Shown piece after piece: positions 25,751 through 37,653 of a stretch of 64,000 nt of DNA. The DNA lies in the NCBI GenBank assembly GCA_035578905.1, contig JAQJVL010000679.1, positions 248,001 through 312,000 on the forward strand, written 5' to 3'. Origin of the DNA: Stictocephala bisonia (lineage: Eukaryota; Arthropoda; Insecta; Hemiptera; Membracidae). Each line of letters starts with the position of its first letter. The first letter of the stretch is position 1. Both the position numbers and the translations under genes were made by a program. The notes below the pieces were generated by a model that ran no database searches, was not told where the DNA came from, and saw only the letters and a list, made by a program, of their open reading frames with translations.

Positions 25751-25865
25751 TATATAAGTTTTTCTTAGTTATGTAAGACAAACGTTACTATACTAGAAAT
25801 CAAATCTAAAACAATTGTGAATTTTAATAAACCTTAGTAAAGTTGTCTGAGTCCTTAAATCTATA

Positions 25866-26062
25866 TTTATAAAAGAGGATGTTTGTATATATATATATAT
25901 ATTTTTTTTTTGAAGTTTATGCACTGCCAAACCATCCAACCGACACCATGAAACTTTAGGATGTTGTCCTGTATACTCCCGAGATGGTTTCTGTGAAATG
26001 TTATGCAGATCTGTCCACAGGGTTCCGCCTCATGGGATCCTAAAGATCCCATGTTATTCAAA
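25866..26062 (-). other. Possible retroelement fragment with TA/T microsatellite
   Basis: A less AT-rich block (minus-strand phrases GGTGTCGGTTGGATGGTTTGG and CACAGAAACCATCTC) ending in (TA)n and a T run. It reads like the body and simple-repeat tail of a dispersed element, but no domain is visible. Confidence 0.3.
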
Positions 26063-26179
26063 TGGAGAATCTGAATTGTTTACAAAAAACATATGACTGT
26101 GTGGTAATGTAGTTTCACATGCCAAAAGCAGATTGAAGTTCTCACAATAACAGTACTGTATATAAAATCAACGATAAAT

Positions 26180-26262
26180 ATAATAAAGTACCCTTTTATT
26201 CATTATTTATAAAAAATATGACTAGTTTCGGCTCTTAGGCCATCTTCAGATAGTAAATAGTA
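26180..26262 (-). ncRNA. Hammerhead-like motif, Penelope-type fragment
   Basis: On the minus strand CTGAAGA is followed by TGGC-CTAAGA-GCC and GAAAC (26249 to 26225). This matches the CUGANGA / stem II / GAAA core of a hammerhead ribozyme, apart from one extra U before stem II. Such motifs are known in Penelope-like element terminal repeats. Stems I and III are not clear, so self-cleavage is uncertain. Confidence 0.35.
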
Positions 26263-26454
26263 ATGTGAACTAGTTTATACATGTACTGTATATGTTTTGA
26301 TTTATTGTAGTTCTACATTTCACCTTGAGAGTGTAGCACACACTACAAAAACCTTTACATTTATACACCAAATAAGAAGACCAAAAATATTGTTTACCCT
26401 CTTGCACTCATTTAATAAATAATGTTTTTTTTCTATAATTCTTTTTATTGCTTT

Positions 26455-26516
26455 ATTTTGGTATTGTCAATGAAAAATGAAAGGCGAGACAACGTCCGCC
26501 GGGTTCAGCTAGTATT
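26455..26516 (+). mobile_element. LINE 3'-end scrap
   Basis: The segment GACAACGTCCGCCGGGTTCAGCTAGTA resembles the conserved 3' termini (CCGGGTCAGCTAGT) of RTE-type LINEs in insects. Only the last 60 or so bases are present. Assignment is from memory of the motif and is tentative. Confidence 0.35.
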
Positions 26517-27904
26517 TCTTAAATCAAGTTTTTATGAGTGGTAGACGTATTATTTATAACAACAATGGTTGATGACTTACATTGTTTTATATACCGTACA
26601 CCAGTGGGTGGGTAGGTTATTGTCAAATGAAAATTCACCGATAAGTTTTGAATAGGGAAAGATTATAAATTATTAATTAGGTTAGTAATGAGATTGGTGA
26701 ACTGTTTTAACTTAATTTACGGAATTTGCGTCTACTAGTAACGTAAGCCAATTGTATTCATTGATACAGAAGTGAACAAAATATATCAATGTTTAAAATT
26801 AATTATGTTCAAATTTAAATTTTTTCGTAAACATGCGTATTTAATAATTTCACTGTAAAAATAGTAATATAAATTATGTGATCACACAATGTAATGGAAG
26901 CATAGTATAAATATAAATAAAAATAGAAAACAGATCATTTAACATACACAAAATAATTACCGCATTATGATCAACTTTAATACGAAATCACATGCATTCT
27001 CCATAACGCAGTCTACCAATTATGATCTATTTTTTACAGCCAATTACCACCCCTCACGTCGAAGATAATGTTACCGTGAGGGGTGAGCCTCAGGTGGCAG
27101 AGGGTCTTCTTTGATCTCGTATAACCACTATTGTGGAAACGCGGGAATTGACTTGAGATATGTTAGGTTACGTTTTGTAGGGGTTTATTCCCTTAGCTCC
27201 CATGCTACACTACTCTTATATAAATCCTCATTTAATGACACTACTTAATCAATTTTGTTAACTTCAGAGTTTTATGGAATAAGCAAAGATGTTAGAATGA
27301 AGAAGTAATATGCTTCAAATAAAAAGCTATCACATAATTATTTATTTGGGGTGAACGCAACAATACTCTGAAATAAATAAGAGTAATATATAATACAATC
27401 CATCCTTAGAATATGTAATAGTAAAATAATTACAATTAGACAAGAAATGTTGAATAGAGTTAGTTTTATGTGGTCAATTACATTACTTATGTTTTCTTAT
27501 ATATATTCAACAACTACTTGGAGAAAGGGTTTTGTTTGTAAATAAACAATCCTCAAAATGTATTTTCTTATACTTAATAATATTCTACAATCTGGTTAAG
27601 GCGCAAGCTTATTGTACTACTAACGTATGACCATTGATACTGTTCTATTTTTCAACAGCTGTATTACGAAAAAAAATAATATCTTGAAAAGTAATAAATA
27701 AAAAAATACAATTAAATTGAACCAAATTATTACGTCTATCTTATTTATATAAATATGTTTCCGAGGCTCAATAAGGGTCTAGTGAAGAGTATTTATTGTT
27801 CTATGAATTCACAGTGAAATAATTTACGAAATACAAACAATAATTATTGTTGTGCCTAAATCTTATTTTATGTACTAAATTTAATAAAAACATAGAGAAT
27901 TATT
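26517..27904. other. AT-rich region with one GC-rich hairpin
   Basis: CCCCTCACG and its complement CGTGAGGGG form a perfect 9-bp stem near 27053-27086. Nothing else recognised. Confidence 0.5.
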
Positions 27905-28690
27905 TACCCATTTACTCCACCATACACGTACGGTAGTATTGACCCACTCACCCGCACATGCATATACGGTGGTACCAACATTACAATATCTGAGTGCCCG
28001 GGTGGTCAATCTCACGAGTATGGGTGGCCAATCCCACGAATATGAGCAGGTCAATTTCACCGTACTAGTATGAGTAGGTCAATCCCACCGTACCAGTATG
28101 GGTGGGTCAATCCCTCTGTACGAGTATGGGTGGGTTAATGTCACCATACAAGTATGGGTGAGTCAATACCACCATACAAGTATGGGTGAGTCAATACCAC
28201 CGTACGATTATTGGTAGGTCAATCCCACCATACCAGTATGGGCGAGTCAATCACACGAGTATGGGTGGGTAAATCCCACCGTACGAGGATAGGTAGGTCA
28301 ATATCACCGTACGAGTATGGGTGAGTCAATCCAACGAGTATGGGTGGGTCAATCCCACTCTACTAGTATGGGTGGGTTAATCCCACCGTTCCAGTATGGG
28401 TGAGTCACTCTCCGTACGAGTATGGGTGGGTCAATTCCACATACGAGTTTGGGTTGGTCAATTCCACAGTACGAGTATGGGTAGGTCAATCCCACAGTAC
28501 GAGTGTGGGTGAGTCAATCCCACAGTACGAGTATGGATGAGTTGCTCGCACAGTACGAGTATGGATGAGTTACTCGCACAGTACGAGTATGGATGAGTTA
28601 CTCGCACAGTACGAGTATGGATGAGTTAATCCCACAGTACGAGTATGGATGAATTAATCCCACAGTACGAGTGTGGGTGGTCTGAGCGGG
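27905..28690. repeat. GC-richer minisatellite (28-36 bp units), orientation switch inside
   Basis: The first units read forward (CATACACGTACGG, TTGACCCACTCACCCGC) to about 27985. From about 28000 the array reads reverse (GAGTATGGGTGGGTCAATCCCAC). The last copies have a 28-bp period (ATGGATGAGT at 28561 and 28589). The core is shared with the 36-bp arrays at 41.7, 46.0, 47.0 and 58.2 kb. Confidence 0.9.
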
Positions 28691-28784
28691 TAGGTAGTTA
28701 CTCCTACAAGTAGATAAATACTTAACATATCCTATGTTCGTATAATGGTTCAGCAATGCTTTAGCATAAGTATAAGGCGTTATA

Positions 28785-28816
28785 TTCGTTCATGTCTTCA
28801 CGATCGGCGTCTTACT
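28785..28816 (+). mobile_element. SINE 3'-tail fragment
   Basis: ATTCGTTCATGTCTTCACGATCGGCGTCTTA matches the 3' tail of the SINE copies at 17283-17530 and 28927-29186. It lies about 110 bases from the inverted full copy, tail facing tail. Confidence 0.6.
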
Positions 28817-28926
28817 AATTAATAATACATATCTGTCCTTTTAAGAGCTAATAACATTAGGAATTGCAGTGCTAAAATATGTCATATTTAAAATATTTTA
28901 TTTTTTTATTAATTTTTATTTATTTA

Positions 28927-29186
28927 TTCATAAGACGCCGATCGTCAAGATATGGGCGAATATGGATTTCGAATGAGTGTGATGAGTGTAGATGAGCAAA
29001 TGTAGTCATTGTTACAAACTAAGGCGGACTATTCCTTAGAAAGTGTCATTAATTTATAGCACAATGACAAATGAACAGCCGGTGATTATCAGCTGATCCT
29101 TCTCAAAATGTATTGACTCTGATTGGGATCGAACTGAGAACCTTCAGCACATAAAGCTAGAATTGAACCAACTATGCTACCGACCA
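28927..29186 (-). mobile_element. tRNA-derived SINE, best copy
   Basis: On the minus strand it starts GGTCGGTAGCATAGTTGG, a perfect Pol III A box (TAGCATAGTTGG), followed by GGTTCTCAGTTCGATCCCAA containing a B box (GTTCGATCCC). The tRNA-unrelated body includes GGATCAGCTGAT, TGTTCATTTGTCATTGTG, TTAGTTTGTAACAATGAC and CATATTCGCCCATATCTTGA. The tail is GACGATCGGCGTCTTATGAA followed by (TAAA)n. SINEs are transcribed by RNA polymerase III from these boxes and copied by a LINE's reverse transcriptase. No related LINE is visible here. Confidence 0.88.
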
Positions 29187-32100
29187 ATTATTTAAATACT
29201 ATACGATTTTAGTACCCAACAGATTGAATGAAACTCAACACAATTGCAGTGTTGCACATTTGTGTGGTATGTAGTGTTCCACATACCTCTCACATGTCGC
29301 TGGTCTTCAAACAACGAGTTTCAATTAAAGGTCTTACACCTTACTTTATTGTTCAATATGAGTAAAATTACATACATTTTAGTCCATATTTTTTAATAAC
29401 CATAAGAGTACATTATGTAAACAAGAATAATTTCTTACATTATGTATTTTATATATTTAATAAATTCTTAACATATTAGCTTGCGGTATTTATTTAGAAT
29501 TTAGTTATGATAATCTGTAAATTTGAAAGTAATTCAGGAGTATTAATCTCTTTGAATAACTTTTAACATTAAATATCCACCTGGATTGTTATTTATTGTT
29601 ATGGATCTATGTATAGTCTTTGGACTACTAGGTAACAAATCATTTGAGACTCATTCAAAAATAAAGAAATATACGTTCAAATACGTTTAACGTTTTGTTA
29701 GTGAAATATACAACTAAGTAGTTTTAATTGTCAGCAAACATGATGAAAATAAAAAGAATTGTTTTTATGTTTACTTGATATAATATTGTAGCAAACATTC
29801 TTTTTTTAGAAAGTAGGTCTACTTACGTTTTTATTAATATGCTGAAATAAAGAGCACATAATCTATAAAACTATTAATAACTTATCAGTTACTAATTATA
29901 AATTAATGATGGGTAATATGGATATAGATTTGTTTATTTTAGCCTTACAGGGAGTCGTGAAAATGAAAAAGTGACAATTTGTATTCACGTATAAATTATT
30001 GCATTATACGTCTTATTGTAACGGAGCAGAGTGGCAGTAAATGTGCTACCTATAAAATGTTTCTGGAAAAAAATCCAACCATACGATGTAGAAAAATATA
30101 TGTTTTTGTACTATCTTAAAGACGGACATATCAGTGTTGTAAACAGTAGATGATATTCCATAGTATATTTTTAACATTGAAAGATTGTTTTAATATATTT
30201 AAAACTATGTACTCTGAACATTTACTTCCATGATTTTTAATACTTACATTTCGGATTGTCACTTTTTAAGCTCGTATTTGCTAAACTGGGTAAATGCAAA
30301 TTTATATGTATTGCATTGAAAGCACCATTGAAAAGTTTTCTAATTAAGGGGCCTGAAAGGTGTTTGACGATGTTATTGTAGAAATGACAAAATTTAAAAC
30401 AATTTGAATTAAATTTAAATATTCTAAATGCCTATGAATGTACTTAAGGAAACAAATTGATAGGGTATGTTCTACATAATCACAAATTTTGAATGGGAAC
30501 GCTAAATGATGCACAGATTGTGATAAAATCATGTATCCTCTAACCACAGAATTGTCTGTTTACTGAAAACCACTTAACTCTCCATGTGTTGAGAACACTT
30601 TCCCGAGGCATGCTCTTTATTCAGCCTTCATTTATTCGTAAGGGTGGGTGTGAAAACCTCCCTTTTATACAGAAAAGTGCTAGAGTACATATAGCCAGTT
30701 CTTTTGATAGGAAGAATTGGTATTTTTTAAGCTAATCCTCCTCACATTTATTGAAGTACAAAATAATCACAATGTTCCAATGAAATATAATTAGCTCCCA
30801 AGTTATTCAACAGTAGACACAGAACGGTGTCTTGTTGCTTGTTGTTCTTTTAGTGTTTCTCCCTGTAAATAAAACAGCCTTTATTAAATCCTCAATGAGT
30901 TGAGGGAATGAAATATATTTGGAAATGCTATATAGTATAAAGTATTAAATTAAGCAGTATACATAATTCAATACTATTAATAAAGTTGATATAGATTGTT
31001 TTAGTTTATATAGTTTATTGTGACTAATAACATATTTCAATAAAATAACTCGTTACATAGCTTCTCTACGTTGAATTATATAAAACGTAATAACCCCATA
31101 ATATATTACATACTTATAAGTCTTATTGGTCACAAATACACATTTTGGTGCCTGAATATAATAATAATAAAAAAAATAAATAAAAAAACAATGTATTTCA
31201 AAGCGGCAAAACATGGAATATTTATAGATTAATTTGTTTATTAGGATGACAATAGTAATTATAGTTTGGAGAAAAAGTAAATTACCACCTTCAAAATATA
31301 TTTAGTAAGCTTATCTAATGAAGTCAAATATACTGAGATCAATTTTCTGTTTTATTTTTATCTTACCGCGTAATGTGCTTATTTTATTTGTGAGAAAACC
31401 TGATTGAGCAGTTTTTTAACATTAAAATCATATCACGTAAAATATTAACAAAAATGTAATTTTTTGTGAATAAAATAAACTTTTCAAAATTTTTAATAAA
31501 ACATCAGAAAATTCAAAAAAGCATAGTAGGAAACATTTTACTGTTGGCATCTTCAGTTGTTGAACTATTTGACAATTCCTTAATTTTTATTTCGAAAATA
31601 CTGATATTTGGTAACACGGAGTTTAAATACTTTTAAAAAAACCACTTTCACCTAAATAATCTAAAAAAATTAATGTATTTCGATCAATTTAATTATTTAA
31701 GTTATAAGATGTTGTAATAAAAGCTCAAGTTAGTATATCGTATCTCTGACTTATTTAATCTCCCAGTTCTCTTTTCTATCGATGGTTGATGCTTTAACCA
31801 AACAGATCAAGAGAACTTTAACATTCCTTTCAACCGATTTTAGTTGTGTTGAGTAAATTATTTTGATATTAGTTCGTGGAACCAAAGAGAAGAAAATAAG
31901 AAAAATAAAATATTGGCTTTTAACTTTCAAACTCAAGCTCTTTAAAAAGCCCTTACTAAAATACTTGTACTTATTACAAATAAACTAATAAATATTTTAA
32001 ATAATCTACAAAGTATTAAATGATTTATTATTTTATATATCTTCTATTTATTTTGGGATACTGTGTTATTTAAATACAACTTAATGCTAAATAAATATTA

Positions 32101-32927
32101 AATTGAATACATAAAAAATAATTATTATTGATTTAATTAAAAGTAAACTATAATATTTTAATTTTATATTTAGCTGTGTAAGCCTTTAAAAATGTAGCTT
32201 AAAGATATTATTTGGGAACAAATGTTGTCACATTGTGAAATGCTGGAAATGACGTGGTGTCAGCTGGATAACCCCAATACATCCCACAATTCCGTTCGCC
32301 CCGTTACGGTCGTCAGCAAGTTACCAGAATCGCTGAACACATAAATTTAACAAACTGAATATTATAATTTTTCAAATGTTAAGTCCTTATAATAAATAGA
32401 TTTTTTTATCTTCCATTTTTTAAGTCTTCAAAATGCATTAAATGTTATTTTAGAGAGTAATATTGTAATATCAAGCACAATATTTATTTTAACCAGCACT
32501 CAAAATATTTTTTGAATTAAATAGGTTTTGTTAGCATGAATAATACTATTTTTATGTAATATTTGTTATTATTATTGAATAATATTTATACAATAATATA
32601 TAATTTTAAATTATATTTCCTATTGCCATTTTGAATATACATATTGTTTTACAGTCGTGAATATAGTTTATTTAGTTTCCTCTAAATCAAGTTAAAATCT
32701 ACTACCGTTGCAAATAATAAAAAAATGTGTATACAATTTTGTGGATTTTTATGCATTTAGGCTTATAAATTTATTAAATACATTTAGTCATGGTTTATGA
32801 TAGTAATTAAAATTATGGTACTCAAAGACTATGATTACAACAATATCATTGAGTATTGTCAAGTTAGAATATATTGGTTTGAATATTTTAATGTCCAATG
32901 TAATAATATGATTTATTTATTATGACT
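29187..32927. other. AT-rich region, mostly unrecognised
   Basis: Contains the dispersed repeat at 30505-30740 and a less AT-rich block at 32215-32345 with a 40-codon frame from 32222. That frame has no recognisable domain. No other feature is supported. Confidence 0.5.
30505..30740. repeat. Diverged dispersed repeat, copy 2 (see 14195-14440)
   Basis: Collinear with 14195-14440: GATAAAATC, CTAACCA, GTTTACTGAAAACCACTTAAC, then a CGAGGCA segment and a CCCTTTTATA stretch. Two copies establish it as a repeat, but its class is unknown. Confidence 0.5.
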
Positions 32928-33143
32928 ATAATATTTGTTTTTACTGAGAACACCCCCACAACGTTTGTGTTAAAGAGGGATAGGAGGGTTTGTGCTAAAG
33001 GAAATTGTGGAATATAGGAAATCTTGTGTTAACAAATAAATACAGATGTTTTGCTATTCAACTTTGATAAGATATATATATCCTCCTATCCCTCTTCAAC
33101 ACAAACGCTGTGTGAGTGTTCCCTTTAAAAACAAATATTGTAT
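32928..33143. mobile_element. MITE with inverted repeats, about 216 bp
   Basis: TATAATATTTGTTTTTA on the left is inverted on the right as TAAAAACAAATATTGTA. GAACACCCCCACAACGTTTG pairs with its diverged inverted partner near 33090-33122 (CAAACGCTGTGTGAGTGTTC). AGAGGGATAGGAGG is also inverted as CCTCCTATCCCTCT. The centre is unique AT-rich DNA. The DD41D element at 33145 sits at its right edge. Confidence 0.75.
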
Positions 33144-33144
33144 A

Positions 33145-35633
33145 CAGGGTGATTCATGACGTTCTCCCCCCACTTCTATAGCATATTCTACTACTAAAAA
33201 CAATGAAAAAATGTCATATAAACATAGGTCCAAAAACGCTTCGTTAGCGAGTTACAGCCATCAAAAGATTTCGTCATGGTTCATGGGCAAAAAATGAAAT
33301 AATATTGTACATAATTTATGGAAAGGTATATTAGGATTGAAATTCCATGATTTCATATGTATTTTCACATGGAAAAGCTAATAAAATAGGTTTGAGAACT
33401 GTACCTTAAGTAGTTTTTGAGTAATCCGGGTTAAAATTGGGATATTAGGACAAAAAATTCAGTTTTTCTCAGTTTAGTGTACATAAACGTTGTTAAATTG
33501 GTTACAAAGGCACACAACTTTCGTACATTATTTGTTTAGAATTTAATTCTGAGTAGATTGATATAAGTTGTGTAAAAAATACTACAGAAATAAGAACAAA
33601 AACTCAAATTTATTAAATTAAATACATTATTAATGCAAAAGAAATTACTATACAAATTAAACAAAATCATTGCTTTGGTCTAACAAATGCAATTATTATT
33701 ATAATTGTTATTAAGAATAAAACTAAGAGTAAATAATAAATGATAAATCCAAAAAAATAAACAATAAACATTGTCCAGCATCATTTTACAACCAATAACG
33801 ACGTAATATTGTACGCAAAACCTTTTTCTAATTTGTTTAATTTTTTTCCTAAGTTGGTAACGCATGAACAACAGCTGATCAACAATTATTTCCTGATCCG
33901 GTTTGTACATAACCTGTTCATTACAGTATAACAGTACTGTAGTAGTGTTTTGCAAGTTACAAAAGCTATTTGTGTGAAGTGCATTGCAATAATAATTGTT
34001 TTCTGCGAGTTGTCTATTGGTTGTTTTGTCAGTGAAATAATGCCTTACGTATTTACATCGGAAGAATATGCTGATATGGTTTTTATTTTGGGTTATTGTA
34101 ATGGTAATGCTAAAGCTGCTAGAGATGAATATGAACTACGTTACCCTAATAGGAGGATTCCAGATTCCAAAACAATACGTGAAACTTTCCTCACTCTTCG
34201 GGATACAGGATCACTACCAAGTATTCGTACTAGTTATGAACGTGCTTTCCAAAATGATGATAATAACATTATTAACGCTGTTCTCCGAAGTCCAGGTGTA
34301 AGTACACGGCGTCTCTCTAGGCGGATAGGAGTTTCACAGTCAACTGTGTGGAGATCACTCAAGCGACATCAATTTCATCCATTTCATAAACAAAAGGTTC
34401 AACATCTACAGCCGGGGGATGGCCCACTTCGCTTGGAGTTTGGCTACTTTTTAAATACTAATCAACAACTGTACAAGCGTATTCTCTTTACTGATGAAGC
34501 ACAGTTCACTAGGGATGGGGTCAACAACTTGCACAATGAGCACTCATGGGCTCAAGAAAATCCTCATGAGGTAATTGAACAGAACTTTCAACACCGATTT
34601 AGTGTCAATGTCTGGTGTGGTCTTATACACAATTGGCTGATTGGACCATTCATACTACCTGCACGACTAAATGCTGAGTTTTATTTGCACTTCCTTCAAA
34701 ATGAGTTGCCACAGCTGCTTGAGGATATTCCTTTGCATCTCAGACGAAATTTGTTCTTCCAGCATGATGGAGCACCTCCCCACTTTTCTCGGGCCGTTAT
34801 TACTCACTTGAATGATCAATTTCCTGGACGATGGATTGGCCGTGGAGGGCCTTACCCTTGGCCACCAAGATCACCAGATCTATCTCCATTGGATTATTGT
34901 ATCTGGGGATGGATGAAAGGTCTAGTCTACAAGACAAGAGTTAATTCGCGAGAATAATTAACTGCCCGTATTATGGATTCTGCTACACAGCTAAAGGAAC
35001 ACCCAAGAAAATTGAGAAATTCAACAAAAGCAGTACACAAACGTGCTTTAAAATGCATCGAAAATGGAGGCCTCACTTTTGAACATGTACTGTAATAAAA
35101 AACATGTCTAAAGTTGGGAAAATCAATTTGTTGTTCTTTTAAGGTAATTTATGTATTTAATTTAATAAATTTGAGTTTCTGTTCTTATTTCTGTAGTATT
35201 TTTTACACAACTTATATCAATCTACTCAGAATTAAATTCTAAACAAATAATGTACGAAAGTTGTGTGCCTTTGTAACCAATTTAACAACGTTTCTGTACA
35301 CTAAACTGAGAAAAACTGAATTTTTTGTCCTAATATCCCAATTTTAACCCGGATTACTCAAAAACTACTTAAGGTACAGTTCTCAAACCTATTTTATTAG
35401 CTTTTCCATGTGAAAATACATATGAAATCATGGAATTTCAATCCTAATATACCTTTCCATAAATTATGTACAATATTATTTCATTTTTTGCCCATGAACC
35501 ATGACGAAATCTTTTGATGGCTGTAACTCGCTAACGAAGCGTTTTTGGACCTATGTTTATATGACATTTTTTCATTGTTTTTAGTAGTAGAATATGCTAT
35601 AGAAGTGGGGGGAGAACGTCATGAATCACCCTG
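33145..35633 (+). mobile_element. DD41D Tc1/mariner transposon with 483-bp inverted repeats
   Basis: The element starts CAGGGTGATTCATGACG and ends with its reverse complement. TA flanks both ends (33143-33144 and 35634-35635). The terminal inverted repeats run 33145-33627 and 35151-35633, 483 bp each, and are nearly identical (one difference noticed: GTACATAAACG against GTACAGAAACG). Such similarity means a recent insertion or recent homogenisation. The transposase gene lies between the repeats. Confidence 0.95.
34040..34957 (+). CDS. Tc1/mariner-superfamily transposase (DD41D type)
   Basis: Cuts and pastes the surrounding element at TA dinucleotides. The N terminus (MPYVFTSEEY, NGNAKAA) is a DNA-binding region common in insect mariner relatives, followed by a helix-turn-helix-like stretch (GVSTRRLSRRIGVSQSTVWR). 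The catalytic core shows FTDEAQF, FQHDGAPPHF and SPLDYCIWGW. The second and third Asp are 41 residues apart, as in the rosa-type DD41D group. I chose ATG 34040 because MPYVF begins the conserved part; an in-frame ATG at 33950 would add 30 residues. The TAA at 34955-34957 looks like a single nonsense change: the same frame stays open for 45 more codons, to a stop at 35093-35095, with plausible transposase C-terminal sequence. The product is thus either truncated after the catalytic core or, if the tail is needed, inactive. Confidence 0.9.
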   Translation: MPYVFTSEEYADMVFILGYCNGNAKAARDEYELRYPNRRIPDSKTIRETFLTLRDTGSLPSIRTSYERAFQNDDNNIINAVLRSPGVSTRRLSRRIGVSQSTVWRSLKRHQFHPFHKQKVQHLQPGDGPLRLEFGYFLNTNQQLYKRILFTDEAQFTRDGVNNLHNEHSWAQENPHEVIEQNFQHRFSVNVWCGLIHNWLIGPFILPARLNAEFYLHFLQNELPQLLEDIPLHLRRNLFFQHDGAPPHFSRAVITHLNDQFPGRWIGRGGPYPWPPRSPDLSPLDYCIWGWMKGLVYKTRVNSRE

Positions 35634-35654
35634 TATATATTTGTAATGTTTCCA

Positions 35655-36515
35655 CAGTTAATTACCAATGTAATCAGTCAATGACGATAATCACATTACT
35701 GATTTGATAGTCACCAGGCCTGTGATGGATCACTCAATCTATCATGCTGACACGAGTCCTGCTACATCTAATGTCATTGTATGCCAGACGTTATCAGACG
35801 ACATCCAATCATGGTGGCGATAATCACATTACTGATTTGACAGTCACCAGGCCTGAGATGGATCACTCAATCTATCATGCTGACACGAGTCCTGCTACAT
35901 CTAATGTCATTGTCTGCCAGACGTTATCAGACGACATCCAATCATGGTGACGATAATCACATTACTGATTTGACAGTCACCAGACCTGAGATGGATCACT
36001 CAATCTATCATGCTGATACGAGTCCTGCTACATCTAATGTCATTGTCTGCCAGACGTTATCAGACGACATCCAATCATGGTGGCGGTAATCACATTACTG
36101 ATTTGACAATCACCAGGCCTATGATGGATCACTCAATCTATCATGCTGACACGAGTCCTTCTACGGCATTTTGTAATTTTCTGGTAGACATTATCAGATG
36201 GCATCCAATCATGTTGGTGATTATCACATAACTGATTTGACAGTCATCAGGCCTGAGACGGATCACTCAATCTATCATGCTGATACGAGTCCTGCTTCAT
36301 AGCAGAAAAGCAGTATGTGATTTTCTGGTAGACGTTATCAGACGACATCCAATAAAGGGGCTATGTCACATTATTGATTTGACAGTCACCAGGCCTGAGA
36401 CGTATTTCTGAATCCTTAAATGATTCTTGCTTATGACATTATGTCACTGTCTTTTAGACATTATCAGAAGACATCCAATCCTGCTGGTGATAATCACATT
36501 ACTGAGTTTAATTTA
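35655..36515 (+). repeat. 133-bp satellite, about 6 copies
   Basis: GA(C/T)AGTCACCAG-type phrases recur at 35706, 35839, 35972 and 36105, a 133-bp period. The unit shares GATCACTCAAT, GACACGAGTC and TGTCATTGTCTG with the 129-bp array at 20.7 kb but differs by an indel and substitutions. Later copies decay toward 36500. Confidence 0.93.
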
Positions 36516-36889
36516 GCTGTATTTAAATCATAATGAAAATGGGCTAGATTATTAATATCATTACATTTTATTAAACTAAACTTAATTCATTTACAGTGCC
36601 GCAAACTATAATTTCTAATAGAAACTAGTGTAGTTCTGTATTTGAGCCTTATATGATATTAGAGAACAAAAAGTACTTAAAATATTTAGAATAAAAACAA
36701 AGATTATATTTATCTATAAATGAAAATGGGTGAAATACCTATAATAAGGTGTATATAGTAAATTGATATATTTTATAACAGGCTTATATGGTGCATAACT
36801 TGACAATGCAAATTATATAAAATTATGTATGAACTCAAGACGTAGGAGGGTCAATATAACAAACAAGTGACACGGCTCATTAGACCGGG

Positions 36890-37480
36890 GCAGTGCTAAA
36901 TCTAAGGCTAGAGTCAAAATTATAGATTAAGTCCTTCATATCAGTCCTGGTGGCTGTCAACATAGTTATGTGATCATATAAAGTTTTAACAACGGAAATA
37001 TGACAAAGTGGAAAGTATATGACTCACCAGACATGGTCTCAACGTAATGTGTACTGCAACTGTCAAAATGATAAATGGGGTGATCAGTCTCAGTCCTGGT
37101 GCCTGTCAACACATTTATGTGATCATATAAAGCTTTAACTGCGTGAATACGAGATAGTGCAAAGTGATTGAGAGAGCATTACATACTACGCTGACCAGAC
37201 TTGGACTCTACGTAATATGTAAGGACACTGTCAAAATGGAAAATTCAGATATCTATCTCTGTCCTGGTGGCTGTCAACAAAGTTATTTGATCAAATCAAG
37301 CTCACCAAACTTGGACTCTACGTAATATGTAAGGCCACTGTCAAAATGGAAAATTCAGATATCTATATCTGTCCTGGTGGATGTCAACACAGTTATTTGA
37401 TCATATCAAGCTCACCAGACATGGGCTCAATGTAATATGTAAGGCCACTTTCAAAATTATAGATTGAGTGGTCCATCTAA
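36890..37480 (-). repeat. Diverged, inverted relatives of the 133-bp satellite
   Basis: About five irregular units contain TCAGTCCTGGTGGCTGTCAA and ATGTGATCATAT. These are close to the reverse complement of GATAATCACATTACTGATTTGACAGTCACCAGG-type sequence in the 133-bp unit. Units also share CACCAGAC(A/T)TGG and ACGTAATATGTAAGG. The last three are short (about 110 bp) deletion forms. Confidence 0.7.
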
Positions 37481-37653
37481 GTTAATGTGCTATCAACATT
37501 GTATTGTAATCACCTTCTCTCTATGTCAGGGTCGACTCGGCCGTGTGCAACGAAAAATGACTCCTGGAAGGAGAAATGCAGTATTAAATAGGCCTCGTGT
37601 AAGGATGATGGTTTGTGTTAATACAGTAATGTGATTATCACAGGTCACACAGT

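Noticed and set aside
25867..26061. 64-residue minus-strand protein
   Set aside because: It ends in a (TA)n/T microsatellite and shows no domain. More likely a repeat fragment.
28927..29186. A genuine tRNA gene
   Set aside because: The A and B boxes are present, but the acceptor stem and anticodon arm do not form a full tRNA fold and the sequence continues as a SINE body.
32222..32344. 40-codon frame in a less AT-rich island
   Set aside because: No domain, no splice or promoter evidence, and too short to call a gene.
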